A stretch of DNA of 64,000 nucleotides from Stenomitos frigidus_A (GTDB lineage: Bacteria; Cyanobacteriota; Cyanobacteriia; Leptolyngbyales; Leptolyngbyaceae): assembly GCF_963877135.1 (NCBI RefSeq), contig NZ_CAWNSW010000004.1, forward strand, positions 26,551 through 90,550. Reading direction: 5' to 3'. The notes below the pieces were generated by a model. That model was not told where the DNA came from. It did not search any database and worked only from the letters and a program-made list of their open reading frames with translations. Shown piece after piece: positions 26,078 to 34,487 of the stretch (the stretch's first letter is position 1; each line of letters starts with the position of its first letter). The position numbers and the translations under genes were made by a program.

Positions 26078-27247
26078 ATGAGTCCGAAATCTGTTACGCC
26101 GACTGCTACACAACTCGATCAGGCAAAGCGGGCGATTGCTGCCTATATCCACAGCATTGACAGCAACCCCGATCGTCGTGAGGGCGCGTATCCCTACTAC
26201 CTGTTTCACGAACCAGGACGGCCAATTCTCGGCACTGTGCTGCTGTTTCACGGTTTTAGCGCTAAACCACATCAAATGTGGCGCTTAGCAGACTACCTGT
26301 TTCGCAACGGATTCAATGTTTATCAGCCGTCGATCGCCGGACATCCATTCATCCATCCTGCCAGGAACTGGCCGCAGATTGACCTCCTGCCTGCGATCGC
26401 GGGTCCGCTGAAGGAAAAAGCCTCGCAAGATCCAGTGCTCCAAGCTTTTATTGCCAACCTTGCCAACAATCCCGAAGGTGCCCAACTCAATCCGGTGCAG
26501 CAGGCAGCGCTCGTGTCGCGTTTGGTTAAGATTGAGCCGCGAATGCTGGATATTATGAAGTCGATTGAGACCGACGATGATCCTGACTTCGATGAATACT
26601 ATATCTCCTCTCATCTGGACTATCTGAACCACGCAAAAGCGCGATTGGCAGAAGTGTCGTCTATTCCTGGTGCTGTTTACACAGTGGGCTTATCGGTCGG
26701 TGGAGCCGTGGCACTGGCATTGGCGGCAGCCGATCCCGATCGTGTGCAGAAAGCAGTTGTTTTTGCACCGCTGTTGCAGGTCTATGGGGAACAGCGGCGA
26801 CAATACGTCAACCTCACTGGCCCACTCGACATCAAAGAAATGGGATGGGACCCGAACCTTCTCTTTCCAGTGGGATGTTTTACAGCCGCCGATCGCTTTG
26901 GCAGTGGTGTCGTGATGAGTCCTGCGTCGCTTGACTCGCTCAAAAAAGTGCCCATTTTCATGGTCCTGACTGAAAACGAAGACGCGGCTGATATCAAGAC
27001 AAACCAGGCATTTTACGAAGAAACGGGCGCAGAGCAGGACGGCAATCGTTACTATCTCTACCGCGCTATGGATCTGGTGCCGCACCCAATGGTTGACCCC
27101 ACAGAAGTCAGTCAGAGTATGAGTAACCGCTTCTGGCAAAGCCTCTATCAGGAGACATTCCGCTTCCTGACGACTGGCGATGTTGATGTTCCTAATATGG
27201 GCAATTTGGAGCAAGATCCGAAGTTGCCGCAGGTGCCTCCGGTTTAG
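26078..27247 (+). CDS. Alpha/beta hydrolase, lysophospholipase-like
   Basis: 389 residues from ATG 26078, which has AGGAGA eight bases upstream (a TTG two codons earlier is less likely). Oxyanion/HG region VLLFHGFSAKPHQM; nucleophile elbow VGLSVGGAVALALA with Ser in G-x-S-x-G; possible acid in LTENEDAAD and base in DLVPHPMVDP. No signal peptide. An inserted helical lid lies between ~105 and 190. Substrate not deducible; may be a lipase, carboxylesterase or thioesterase. Confidence 0.8.
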   Translation: MSPKSVTPTATQLDQAKRAIAAYIHSIDSNPDRREGAYPYYLFHEPGRPILGTVLLFHGFSAKPHQMWRLADYLFRNGFNVYQPSIAGHPFIHPARNWPQIDLLPAIAGPLKEKASQDPVLQAFIANLANNPEGAQLNPVQQAALVSRLVKIEPRMLDIMKSIETDDDPDFDEYYISSHLDYLNHAKARLAEVSSIPGAVYTVGLSVGGAVALALAAADPDRVQKAVVFAPLLQVYGEQRRQYVNLTGPLDIKEMGWDPNLLFPVGCFTAADRFGSGVVMSPASLDSLKKVPIFMVLTENEDAADIKTNQAFYEETGAEQDGNRYYLYRAMDLVPHPMVDPTEVSQSMSNRFWQSLYQETFRFLTTGDVDVPNMGNLEQDPKLPQVPPV

Positions 27248-27251
27248 ATTG

Positions 27252-27286
27252 ATTAGCGGTCAGTAGTCAGCAATCAGCGATCAGCA
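27252..27286. repeat. GGTCAGT/AATCAGC degenerate repeat
   Basis: Degenerate tandem CAGC/TCAG units that overlap the last codon and stop of the DUF429 gene. Confidence 0.65.
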
Positions 27287-28033
27287 TACTACTGAAGCTC
27301 CTCTTGAGAGTGTTGGAACGATAATGTAGCCTTCGGTGAGGTTCCCGAGGGCTAGATTGCGTTCCAGTCCCCAGTACCACCAGTGCGCGGCGACGTAGGC
27401 ACACATCAGGCTATCCAATTGATCTTCTACTGCTTTGAGAGCCGTTCCTTTGAGTGGGATTTCTGGCGGGAAGAGTTTGCTTTGGGTGACATCAAGGGCG
27501 GGTTCCAGGGTGGGGAGCCGATCGCAAATATACTCCTGCAATCGAGCAAGTTCCAACCGTCGGTCTGCCAACTTGCCCTTTTTGTATTTCAAGATTTTCT
27601 CTAGCCCAAAAAGATGCACGATCGCGGGATGGGGAAAGACTTCAATTTGATGTCGTCCCGATTGTTGCGGTGCGATCGTAGGCGCATGGTGAAAGCCTTT
27701 TGCTTCTAGGCTGAGGCCAAAGGCAACGGTGCGTGCGGCAAACGGTAAACCCAAATTGGCAGGATAGGAACCCGCATGGTAGCGTCCAAAGTGTTTGTGG
27801 GTGAGGCGATCGCACAGCCGCATTCCAGTCGCATTGGGAATCAGCGTGGGCGCATCGACGGCAATCAGGCCGGACTCATCGGGTGCTATGCAGGCATCAA
27901 CCCAGGCAAGAATGTCCTCAGTTGCGTCCTCCCGTCGCAAATCGACCAGTTCTAGCCTGCCATTCTGCCAATCGAGGCAGCACAGCCCGCTTGCCCCCGA
28001 ACTCCAGCCCAAATCGATACCCAAAAATTTCAT
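27281..28033 (-). CDS. DUF429 family protein
   Basis: 250 residues. The N-terminus KFLGIDLGWSSG resembles the first strand of RNase H-like nucleases and ASKHA proteins. LIAVDAPTLIPNATGMRLCDRL, RYHAGSYPAN and IEVFPHPAIVHLFGL are typical of DUF429, a predicted RNase H-fold nuclease family of unknown role. The final codons overlap a repeat tract. Confidence 0.8.
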   Translation of the reverse strand: MKFLGIDLGWSSGASGLCCLDWQNGRLELVDLRREDATEDILAWVDACIAPDESGLIAVDAPTLIPNATGMRLCDRLTHKHFGRYHAGSYPANLGLPFAARTVAFGLSLEAKGFHHAPTIAPQQSGRHQIEVFPHPAIVHLFGLEKILKYKKGKLADRRLELARLQEYICDRLPTLEPALDVTQSKLFPPEIPLKGTALKAVEDQLDSLMCAYVAAHWWYWGLERNLALGNLTEGYIIVPTLSRGASVVC

Positions 28034-28067
28034 TTAGAGATCTGTAAGAAAATAAACCGAACCTCTT

Positions 28068-29129
28068 CTAGCTCAGTTCTGCTGCCCATGGAGCGTGTGG
28101 TTGGGGTCTCGGCGTTTTGGTGACTTTGGCAAACAGTTTGCCTGCTTGCTTCAGGTCAACATTGCCACCGCTGATAATGACCCCAACACGGGCACCAGGC
28201 TCGTTGACAATGCCTTCTAGCAACGCCGCAGTCGCTAAGGCTCCAGTCGGTTCAACCACGATCTTGAGACGTTCCCACAGGAAGAACATGGCGCGGAGGA
28301 TGGCAGCTTCTGAAACCGTCACCATGTCGTGGACGTAGTGCAGGATCAGTGGAAAGGTAAGTGTGCCAAGAGACGACGTACGGGCACCATCAGCGATCGT
28401 ATCCGGGTTCTCGACCGTTTGCAGCGTTTTGGCATAGAACGATCGCGTGGCATCATCGGCACGTTTGGGTTCTACCCCAATGACTCGACACGAGGGCGAA
28501 AGGGCATGAGCGGCGATCGCGCAACCGGACAGCAACCCACCACCCCCACAGCAGACCAGCAGCAAATCCAGTGCGCCCACTTCTTCGATCAGTTCCTTCG
28601 CCGCGGTGCCCTGCCCTGCAATGACATGAGGATGGTCGAACGGTGGAATGAGCGTCAAGCCGCGATCGTCTGCCAACTGCTGCGCCAACGCTTCGCGCGA
28701 GTCAGTGAGGCGATTGTAAGTCACGACTTCAGCACCGTAGCCGCGCGTGGCTATCAGCTTAACGGTTGGTGCATCCTCTGGCATGACAATGGTAGTTGGG
28801 ATATTGAGCAACTGACCTGAAAGGGCGATCGCCTGAGCATGATTCCCCGACGAAAACGCCAGCACACCACGCCGACGCTGTGCTTCTGGTAGCTGCACCA
28901 TTGCGTTGTAGGCGCCGCGAAACTTGAAGGCTCCAATGCGCTGAAAATTCTCGCATTTGAAGAAAACCCGGCTCCCTGTTTGGCGATCGATCGTCGTCGA
29001 AGTCATCACAGGCGTAGGATGTGCCTGCCCTTTGAGACGAGCCGCTGCTGCTTCAAGATCAGCAAAGGTCACTGACAAAAGCGAATCAGTTGCCGTATTG
29101 GCATGATCTGATCGAGACGCATCCACCAT
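28068..29129 (-). CDS. PLP-dependent threonine/serine dehydratase (fold type II)
   Basis: 353 residues, without the C-terminal regulatory ACT part of biosynthetic IlvA. PLP Lys lies in FQRIGAFKFRGAYN; FSSGNHAQAIAL binds the substrate; the phosphate loop is CCGGGGLLSG; the C-terminal VGVIISGGNVDL is conserved. Length and sequence fit threo-3-hydroxyaspartate ammonia-lyase, serine racemase or catabolic threonine dehydratase; these cannot be separated by eye. Confidence 0.85.
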   Translation of the reverse strand: MVDASRSDHANTATDSLLSVTFADLEAAAARLKGQAHPTPVMTSTTIDRQTGSRVFFKCENFQRIGAFKFRGAYNAMVQLPEAQRRRGVLAFSSGNHAQAIALSGQLLNIPTTIVMPEDAPTVKLIATRGYGAEVVTYNRLTDSREALAQQLADDRGLTLIPPFDHPHVIAGQGTAAKELIEEVGALDLLLVCCGGGGLLSGCAIAAHALSPSCRVIGVEPKRADDATRSFYAKTLQTVENPDTIADGARTSSLGTLTFPLILHYVHDMVTVSEAAILRAMFFLWERLKIVVEPTGALATAALLEGIVNEPGARVGVIISGGNVDLKQAGKLFAKVTKTPRPQPHAPWAAELS

Positions 29130-29260
29130 AAACAGTTAATTGAGTCACGCACCTCTAATAAACTAACGTTTTTGGCTGCATCGGCACGGACTATCTGAAT
29201 ACTGTGCTATCACGTTGCTAAGAGCATGAAGCATAGCGTTGCCATTGATGGATGTAAGCA

Positions 29261-31261
29261 ATGGGAGAGAGTAATAAGGGTCGGAAAGATTCCTTTCTAG
29301 TCTGTGGGCTAGGCAGTCTGGGGCAGTACTGCGTCTCAGTATTGAAAGAATTTGAAGTGACGGTTAATGCGATCGAAGCCTCCCAAGCGCCCATCTGGGA
29401 AATCCCAGATCTGAATGATTTGATGGATTGTCTGCTGATTGGAGACTGTCGGCAGCCAAAGCTGCTTGAACAGGCAGGCATTCGCGACTGTCGGGCGATT
29501 TTACTCGTCACCAGCGATGAGCGTGTCAACATTGCAGCGGCCTTTGCGGCGCGATCGCTGAATCCCAATATTCGCCTGGTGGTGCGCTCAGCACAGGAGA
29601 ATCTCAACGAGTTGCTAGGTCAGCAATTGGGGAATTTTATCGCCTTTGAAGCGACCCAACTTCCCGCCCCTAGTTTTGCACTGGCAGCCCTGGATAGTGA
29701 AACGCAAGGCTTGTTTACGCTAGAAAAGCAGCGGCTGCGAATCTCGACTACACACATTCAACCAGACCATCGCTGGTGCGATCGTCGCCTGCTGTATGAA
29801 CTGAATACACCCAATCGACGGGTGCTGAGGCATTTTAGGGCGACTGTAATGCCGCCTGCAAATTCCTTCTATCAGTGGGATCCGGATACCCGCGTGCAGG
29901 CTGGGGACACCATCACTTACATTGAGGCAACGGAAGCGATCTCGCCTCCTCACTTGCAGACTAATAACCGCCGTCGTGTGTTCTGGCAGGAATTGGCTCT
30001 CGCTTTAGAGTGGCAAAACGTACGACGAACGCTACAGCAGTTCTGGCGTGAGAGTACACAAACACAACGCGTTGCGCTGCTCTCTAGCGTCGTGATGCTT
30101 AGCCTCTTTATCAGTGGAGCCTTACTCTACAAGCTGCAATATCCGGATATCTCCCTGCAAGATGCGCTCAATGTCTCGTTGGTGCTGGCGATCGGCGGCT
30201 TCGACAACCTCTTTGGGCAGTTGAAAGTGCCCTTTGCGATTCCCTGGTGGCTGCATCTGTTTAGTGTCGGGATGACCGTTGCTGGCACTATTTTTATCGG
30301 TATTCTCTATGCAACGTTGACTGAGCGAGTCCTTGCGTCTCGCTTCCAGTTTTTGAAGCGTCGTCCACCTGTCCCAAAAGCTGAACACGTAGTGTTGGTT
30401 GGTTTGGGACGACTGGGACAGCGTATTGCAACTCTTTTGCAAGAGCTGAAGCAGCCGTTAGTGGGCGTGCATGCGATCGCCATCGATCCCGGTGTGCTGC
30501 CACAGATGGCGATCGTCACAGGTAATCTTCACGACACCCTGGCACGAGTCAATCTAGCGACAGCCAAAAGCATGATCATTGTCACGGATGATGAAGTCGC
30601 TAACCTGGAAATTGCGCTCATGGCGCAGGCAGCCAATCCCAACTGCAATCTGGTTGTGCGCGTTTTTGACCCTGCGTTTACTCAGCATGTGGCACAACTT
30701 CTGCCCGCTGCCAGAGTGATGGGAGCCTATGCTCTCGCCGCCGCCGCGTTTGCTGGTGCCGCGTTTGGTGAAAACATTCTCAACCTGTTTCGCCTCAACG
30801 ATCGCACAACGCTCGTGACGGAGTATCAGATCGAACCCACCGATACCCTTAACGGTCGTCTACTAGCTGACATTGCTTATGGCTACGGTGTTGTGCCCAT
30901 TCTGCACCAAAAAGGGGCTCATGAACCCGCTCGACTCATGCCATCCGATGACATTCGGCTACAGGTGGGCGATCGACTGGTGGTGCTGGCAACGCTTTCG
31001 GGTCTGCAACGCGTCGAGCGAGGCATTAGCAAAGCCCCACGCTGGCAGGTACAGGTCGAAAGAGCGATCTCTGAAGAAGCTATTTTTGAAGGTGCTGGCG
31101 CGATCGCGCGTCTTTCTGGATGTAGTATCGGCACTGCTAGAGAGGTAATGAGCCACTTGCCAGACACCGTGCCTACGTTGCTTCATAAGCATCAAGCTCA
31201 ACGCCTCGTCCGCGAATTGAATAAGCTACAAGTGCTGGCTAGCCTGGTACGTGCCTCCTAA
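29261..31261 (+). CDS. Double-RCK (TrkA-N) potassium-channel-like membrane protein
   Basis: 666 residues. RCK-N domain 1 (VCGLGSLGQY, ~13-140), two hydrophobic segments (~271-290 and ~330-353) flanking a re-entrant pore-like stretch, RCK-N domain 2 (VLVGLGRLGQRIA, ~376-500) and an RCK-C domain (~510-595). The order resembles plant CASTOR/POLLUX-type and bacterial Ca2+/nucleotide-gated channels. The expected G-Y-G-D filter reads IGGFDN (311-316). The C-terminal ~65 residues (REVMSHLPDTVPTLLHKHQA) vaguely resemble the ribosomal L7/L12 C-terminal fold. Ion unknown. Confidence 0.8.
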   Translation: MGESNKGRKDSFLVCGLGSLGQYCVSVLKEFEVTVNAIEASQAPIWEIPDLNDLMDCLLIGDCRQPKLLEQAGIRDCRAILLVTSDERVNIAAAFAARSLNPNIRLVVRSAQENLNELLGQQLGNFIAFEATQLPAPSFALAALDSETQGLFTLEKQRLRISTTHIQPDHRWCDRRLLYELNTPNRRVLRHFRATVMPPANSFYQWDPDTRVQAGDTITYIEATEAISPPHLQTNNRRRVFWQELALALEWQNVRRTLQQFWRESTQTQRVALLSSVVMLSLFISGALLYKLQYPDISLQDALNVSLVLAIGGFDNLFGQLKVPFAIPWWLHLFSVGMTVAGTIFIGILYATLTERVLASRFQFLKRRPPVPKAEHVVLVGLGRLGQRIATLLQELKQPLVGVHAIAIDPGVLPQMAIVTGNLHDTLARVNLATAKSMIIVTDDEVANLEIALMAQAANPNCNLVVRVFDPAFTQHVAQLLPAARVMGAYALAAAAFAGAAFGENILNLFRLNDRTTLVTEYQIEPTDTLNGRLLADIAYGYGVVPILHQKGAHEPARLMPSDDIRLQVGDRLVVLATLSGLQRVERGISKAPRWQVQVERAISEEAIFEGAGAIARLSGCSIGTAREVMSHLPDTVPTLLHKHQAQRLVRELNKLQVLASLVRAS

Positions 31262-31271
31262 CGTTGCGACC

Positions 31272-32882
31272 TCACGTTCGAGTCAGAGCGTACGCATGGG
31301 CGACACACTGCTTCAAGAAGCGATCGGGAATGTCGGGTTGTGTGCCCCAATGAAGGTGGACGTAAGACGCGTGGAGGTTGGGGAGATGCCAGCCTTCGGG
31401 AGTGGGGAGTGAGGAGTGAGGAGTGGGGTGTGGGGTATGGGGTGTGGGGTGTAGGGAAAAGAGGGGAAAGGGCGATTCTTGGGTGAGATGAGAGCGGTGG
31501 AATTCGTGACCGTAGATTTCGGCTCCTTTTTGTAGGATGGGGCTGTCTTGAAGGGCGATCGCGCGTCGATAGCCCAGCATCAGTCCCTTGCCCATGATTG
31601 CCGTTGTCGGCAACACACCGACCATTGGAAAAGACTGCCCCTCAAAATTGGTGATTTGCTCGCACAAATACATCAGCCCACCACACTCGGCATAGGTTGG
31701 TATACCTGAGCAAATGGCCGATCGCACAGCCATTCGTGCAGAGTCGTTTGCTGCCAGTTGCTCTGCAAACACTTCCGGAAAACCGCCGCCGAAGTAAAGT
31801 CCTTGAATACCGTCTGGTAGAGCCCGATCGCTCATCGGACTCCAGACAACAAGTTCGGCTCCCAACGCTTCAAGCAAATCCAGGTTGTCGGCGTAGTAGA
31901 AGCTGAAGGCAGAATCCTGGGCGATCGCGATGCGGGGGGCGGGGGTAGAGAGAGTTTTGTATAGCCTTCGGCATTCAAGAAACGCGTAGCGACTCCGTAG
32001 CTTTGGCTTCCCGAAGGGTAGGAATAACTTTGAGTTTTGAGTAGCGCTTTGCGCCGCTACGCTAGTGAGTTTTGAATTTTGATCGTTGATTGCTGACTGC
32101 TGTAGCTTGCTTCCGCTTTGCACTACGCTGACCGCTGACTGCTGACCGCTAACCGCTGACCGCTGACCGCTGACCGCTGACTGCTCACCACTGACCGCTG
32201 ATCGCTGACTCTCCAACAACGGCATCAACTGCGCCCAATCAAAGCACGTCTCTCCCAGGTGAGCCAGTTGATCAACGACAGCGTTCAGGTTTGCGAGTTC
32301 GGCAGTTGGTACTAAGCCAAGGTGCCGATCGGGGATGGTAATTGCATCCTGACGACGGAGCACACCCAGAATAGGGATGTTGAGCGGTTCTATAGCCGAC
32401 TTGAGGAGTGACAGATGGCGATCGCTGCTGACGCGATTAAGCACTACGCCAGCGACTTTGAGACGTGGATCGAACGATCGGTAGCCATGCACTAAGGCTG
32501 CGATCGAGTCCGACATGCCGCTGCAATTCAGCACCAATAGGATAGGCAGATCCAGCAGTCGAGCAATGTGGGCTGTGCTAGCAAACCCTGCCTGCCCTGA
32601 GGCACCGTCAAACAAACCCATTACCCCTTCAACAAGGGCATGGGTGGCAGTTTGAGCATGGCGATCGAAGCATTGCTGCACGTATGCTTCTGAGGTCAGC
32701 ATGGGGTCGAGGTTGCGGCAAACTCGCCCAGTTACATACCGATGAAACATCGGATCGATATAATCAGGCCCAACCTTGAACGATTGCACCTGTCGATCCT
32801 GTCGCTTTAAATAAGCTAGCAACGCCAGCGTGACAGTTGTCTTGCCGACTCCACTCCGTTCGCCTGCAACGATTAGCCCCAT
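31272..32882 (-). CDS. cobB: Cobyrinate a,c-diamide synthase with repeat-encoded inserts
   Basis: 536 residues, longer than the ~460 usual for the family. It amidates cobyrinate side chains in cobalamin synthesis using glutamine and ATP. The N-terminal P-loop domain has GERSGVGKTTVTLALLAYL and FKVGPDYIDP; the C-terminal glutaminase domain has TYAECGGLMYL with the catalytic Cys. Residues ~225-315, between the two domains, are QRSAVSGEQSAVSGQ...SVAAQSATQNSKL, encoded by GCTGACC and ACTCAAA repeats; residues ~475-500 (HPTPHTPHPTPH) come from a GGGGTGT tract. Both stay in frame at likely loops. Confidence 0.88.
   Translation of the reverse strand: MGLIVAGERSGVGKTTVTLALLAYLKRQDRQVQSFKVGPDYIDPMFHRYVTGRVCRNLDPMLTSEAYVQQCFDRHAQTATHALVEGVMGLFDGASGQAGFASTAHIARLLDLPILLVLNCSGMSDSIAALVHGYRSFDPRLKVAGVVLNRVSSDRHLSLLKSAIEPLNIPILGVLRRQDAITIPDRHLGLVPTAELANLNAVVDQLAHLGETCFDWAQLMPLLESQRSAVSGEQSAVSGQRSAVSGQQSAVSVVQSGSKLQQSAINDQNSKLTSVAAQSATQNSKLFLPFGKPKLRSRYAFLECRRLYKTLSTPAPRIAIAQDSAFSFYYADNLDLLEALGAELVVWSPMSDRALPDGIQGLYFGGGFPEVFAEQLAANDSARMAVRSAICSGIPTYAECGGLMYLCEQITNFEGQSFPMVGVLPTTAIMGKGLMLGYRRAIALQDSPILQKGAEIYGHEFHRSHLTQESPFPLFSLHPTPHTPHPTPHSSLPTPEGWHLPNLHASYVHLHWGTQPDIPDRFLKQCVAHAYALTRT
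31398..31471. repeat. GGGGTGT-type repeat tract inside cobB
   Basis: Degenerate tandem GAGGAGT/GGGGTGT units encode a His/Pro/Thr-rich stretch in the CobB C-terminal domain. Confidence 0.85.
31961..32213. repeat. Compound repeat insert inside cobB
   Basis: From left: a GCCTTCGGC...GAAGGGT palindrome-like element (~31964-32020), GAGTTTT units, the AAQSATQ-encoding palindrome (32039-32063), GAGTTTT units, and ten or so GCTGACC-type heptamers (~32085-32213). All are coding on the minus strand. Confidence 0.9.
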
Positions 32883-32893
32883 CTGAGTAATGA

Positions 32894-32952
32894 TTAGTGG
32901 TTAGTTGTTAGAGTCTAAAGCTAACAACCAACCACTAACAACTAACCACTAA
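32894..32952. repeat. Repeat-derived hairpin between opcA and cobB
   Basis: TTAGTGGTTAGTTGTTAG (32894-32911) pairs perfectly with the arm at 32935-32952. It contains the TAG stop of opcA (32951-32949). Confidence 0.88.
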
Positions 32953-34280
32953 CCATGTAGCTGCAAGATTTTAGCGACCACTGCCAGACTTTCTTCGTAC
33001 AGCACATCATGTCCCCAGCGTTGCAACTGCTGGCTCAACAGAAACTCAGCCTTCTGGTCAGACAGCGACGAAACGACTTCCGTCTGACACGCTTGAGCGC
33101 TACCGCCCGCTTCCATCCGCATACAGCCCGTTGTTTCGGAGCAGAGGATGGTGCAGCAGTTTGCCTGCAAATTGGTCGATGTGATGCGAATACCCACTAA
33201 ATCGCCCAGGATTTCGCCCCAATCTGCCGTTGGAATGGCGGCTAACTCGGCAGTGATTTCGCGTTGATTAGCGCCCTTAAAGGTGATGTATTTGAGGTCA
33301 TAGTCGCCACCGGTTTCTTTGAGGGCGATCGGCTGCCAATCGAGCCGACTGGCGATCCAGCCTAAGTACAAAAATGCCTGCGCGGTATTGCCTTTTTCGT
33401 AGTCGATCGAAAGCTGATCAGCTTCAATCAGGGAAGCGCGGCGCTCAGGCGGGTCAAACGCGGCTGCCATTAGCTCCTGCCAGGGTTGCAGGCGATGCCA
33501 ATTGAGGTCAGCGATGTAGGTATCTTCACCGATTAGTTCCTGAATCTTGAGAAACTCAGATTCTGGATCGCTAAAGTAGCAAGAATCCAAAATCAAGCAG
33601 TTACACGACTCAGCCAAGACTTTGAAGAGCGCCTGATCGGGGTTAGGGGTTGCTTTCCACCAGACAAACTTTGGTAGATCGTGAATCATCAGCGAGGCAA
33701 CCAGGTCACCGACCCGCTCTAAGGCTGCTTTTGTGCCCCTCAAGGTAATGTACTCACAGCAAATGAGAGAACCGCCGCTGCCTTGCTGCACAGGACAATA
33801 GGCGGAAACCTGAGCCGTTACGCCCTGATCGGCACCCAGCATGGGACAAAGAGTGATGATGCGACCAGGATTTTGCACCGCAATCGCGTCACTGATGCTA
33901 AAACCCCGCACATTTGGATTGGAGAACTTAATGCGATCGCTCGGCTTTTTAGCAAACTCCTCGCGCAGTTTTGCCAGCGTGAGCGGATCAACACGACCTG
34001 TAATGGACAATCCATAAGACTTTTGCGCATCCTGCACAGCCGCTTTCGTCATTGGTCCGTGAATGCCATCGATCGGACCTTCGTAAAACCCCAGTGCTGC
34101 CAGCAATTGCTGAAACTCTTCTGGTTCATAGACCACCATACTAAACGTCGAGGCTCTGGTGGCACCTTGATGCGGAGCATCAGCACTCTGACTATGCCAG
34201 ATGGCACTCAGTTCCGCCTCAATTTCATCGAGAGAAATATCTTTGGGGCGTTGAAGGGCAACAAGTGGAGTGGTCGTCAT
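32949..34280 (-). CDS. opcA: Glucose-6-phosphate dehydrogenase assembly protein OpcA
   Basis: 443 residues. OpcA is the allosteric effector that activates G6PDH, making the oxidative pentose phosphate pathway run in the dark. The N-terminus has a peptidoglycan-binding-like helical module (~55-110: LLAALGFYEGPIDGIHGPMTKAAVQDAQKSYGL), normal for cyanobacterial OpcA. The OpcA core includes FVWWKATPNPDQALFKVLA, DLNWHRLQPWQELMAAAFDPP and AFLYLGWIASRL. It follows zwf in the operon; the gap is filled by repeats. Confidence 0.95.
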   Translation of the reverse strand: MTTTPLVALQRPKDISLDEIEAELSAIWHSQSADAPHQGATRASTFSMVVYEPEEFQQLLAALGFYEGPIDGIHGPMTKAAVQDAQKSYGLSITGRVDPLTLAKLREEFAKKPSDRIKFSNPNVRGFSISDAIAVQNPGRIITLCPMLGADQGVTAQVSAYCPVQQGSGGSLICCEYITLRGTKAALERVGDLVASLMIHDLPKFVWWKATPNPDQALFKVLAESCNCLILDSCYFSDPESEFLKIQELIGEDTYIADLNWHRLQPWQELMAAAFDPPERRASLIEADQLSIDYEKGNTAQAFLYLGWIASRLDWQPIALKETGGDYDLKYITFKGANQREITAELAAIPTADWGEILGDLVGIRITSTNLQANCCTILCSETTGCMRMEAGGSAQACQTEVVSSLSDQKAEFLLSQQLQRWGHDVLYEESLAVVAKILQLHG

Positions 34281-34299
34281 AATCAGTGGTTGGTGATTA

Positions 34300-34487
34300 G
34301 TGTGTTAGTGATTAGTGGTTAGAAAAAGGCAGAGGAGATAAGGGAGGCGGAAGCTTGCTCTAAACTCAAAACTCAAAACCCTTCTCACTCCTCTCTTCCA
34401 ACTCAAAACTCTCTAGCGTAGCGGCGCAAAGCGCTACTCAAAACTCAAAACTTCTTAGCCTTTAGCCTTCATCCTTGCATCCTTTCC
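34300..34487. repeat. Repeat-filled gap between zwf and opcA
   Basis: TTAGTG units, ACTCAAA units (34361-34378, 34401-34411), a complete AAQSATQ-type palindrome (34415-34450) and TTTAGCC-like units (~34457-34470). No gene. Confidence 0.85.

Noticed and set aside
32085..32213. Regular repeats that could suggest a CRISPR array
   Set aside because: Units are 7 bases long, contiguous and without spacers, and lie inside cobB. They are short tandem repeats, not a CRISPR.
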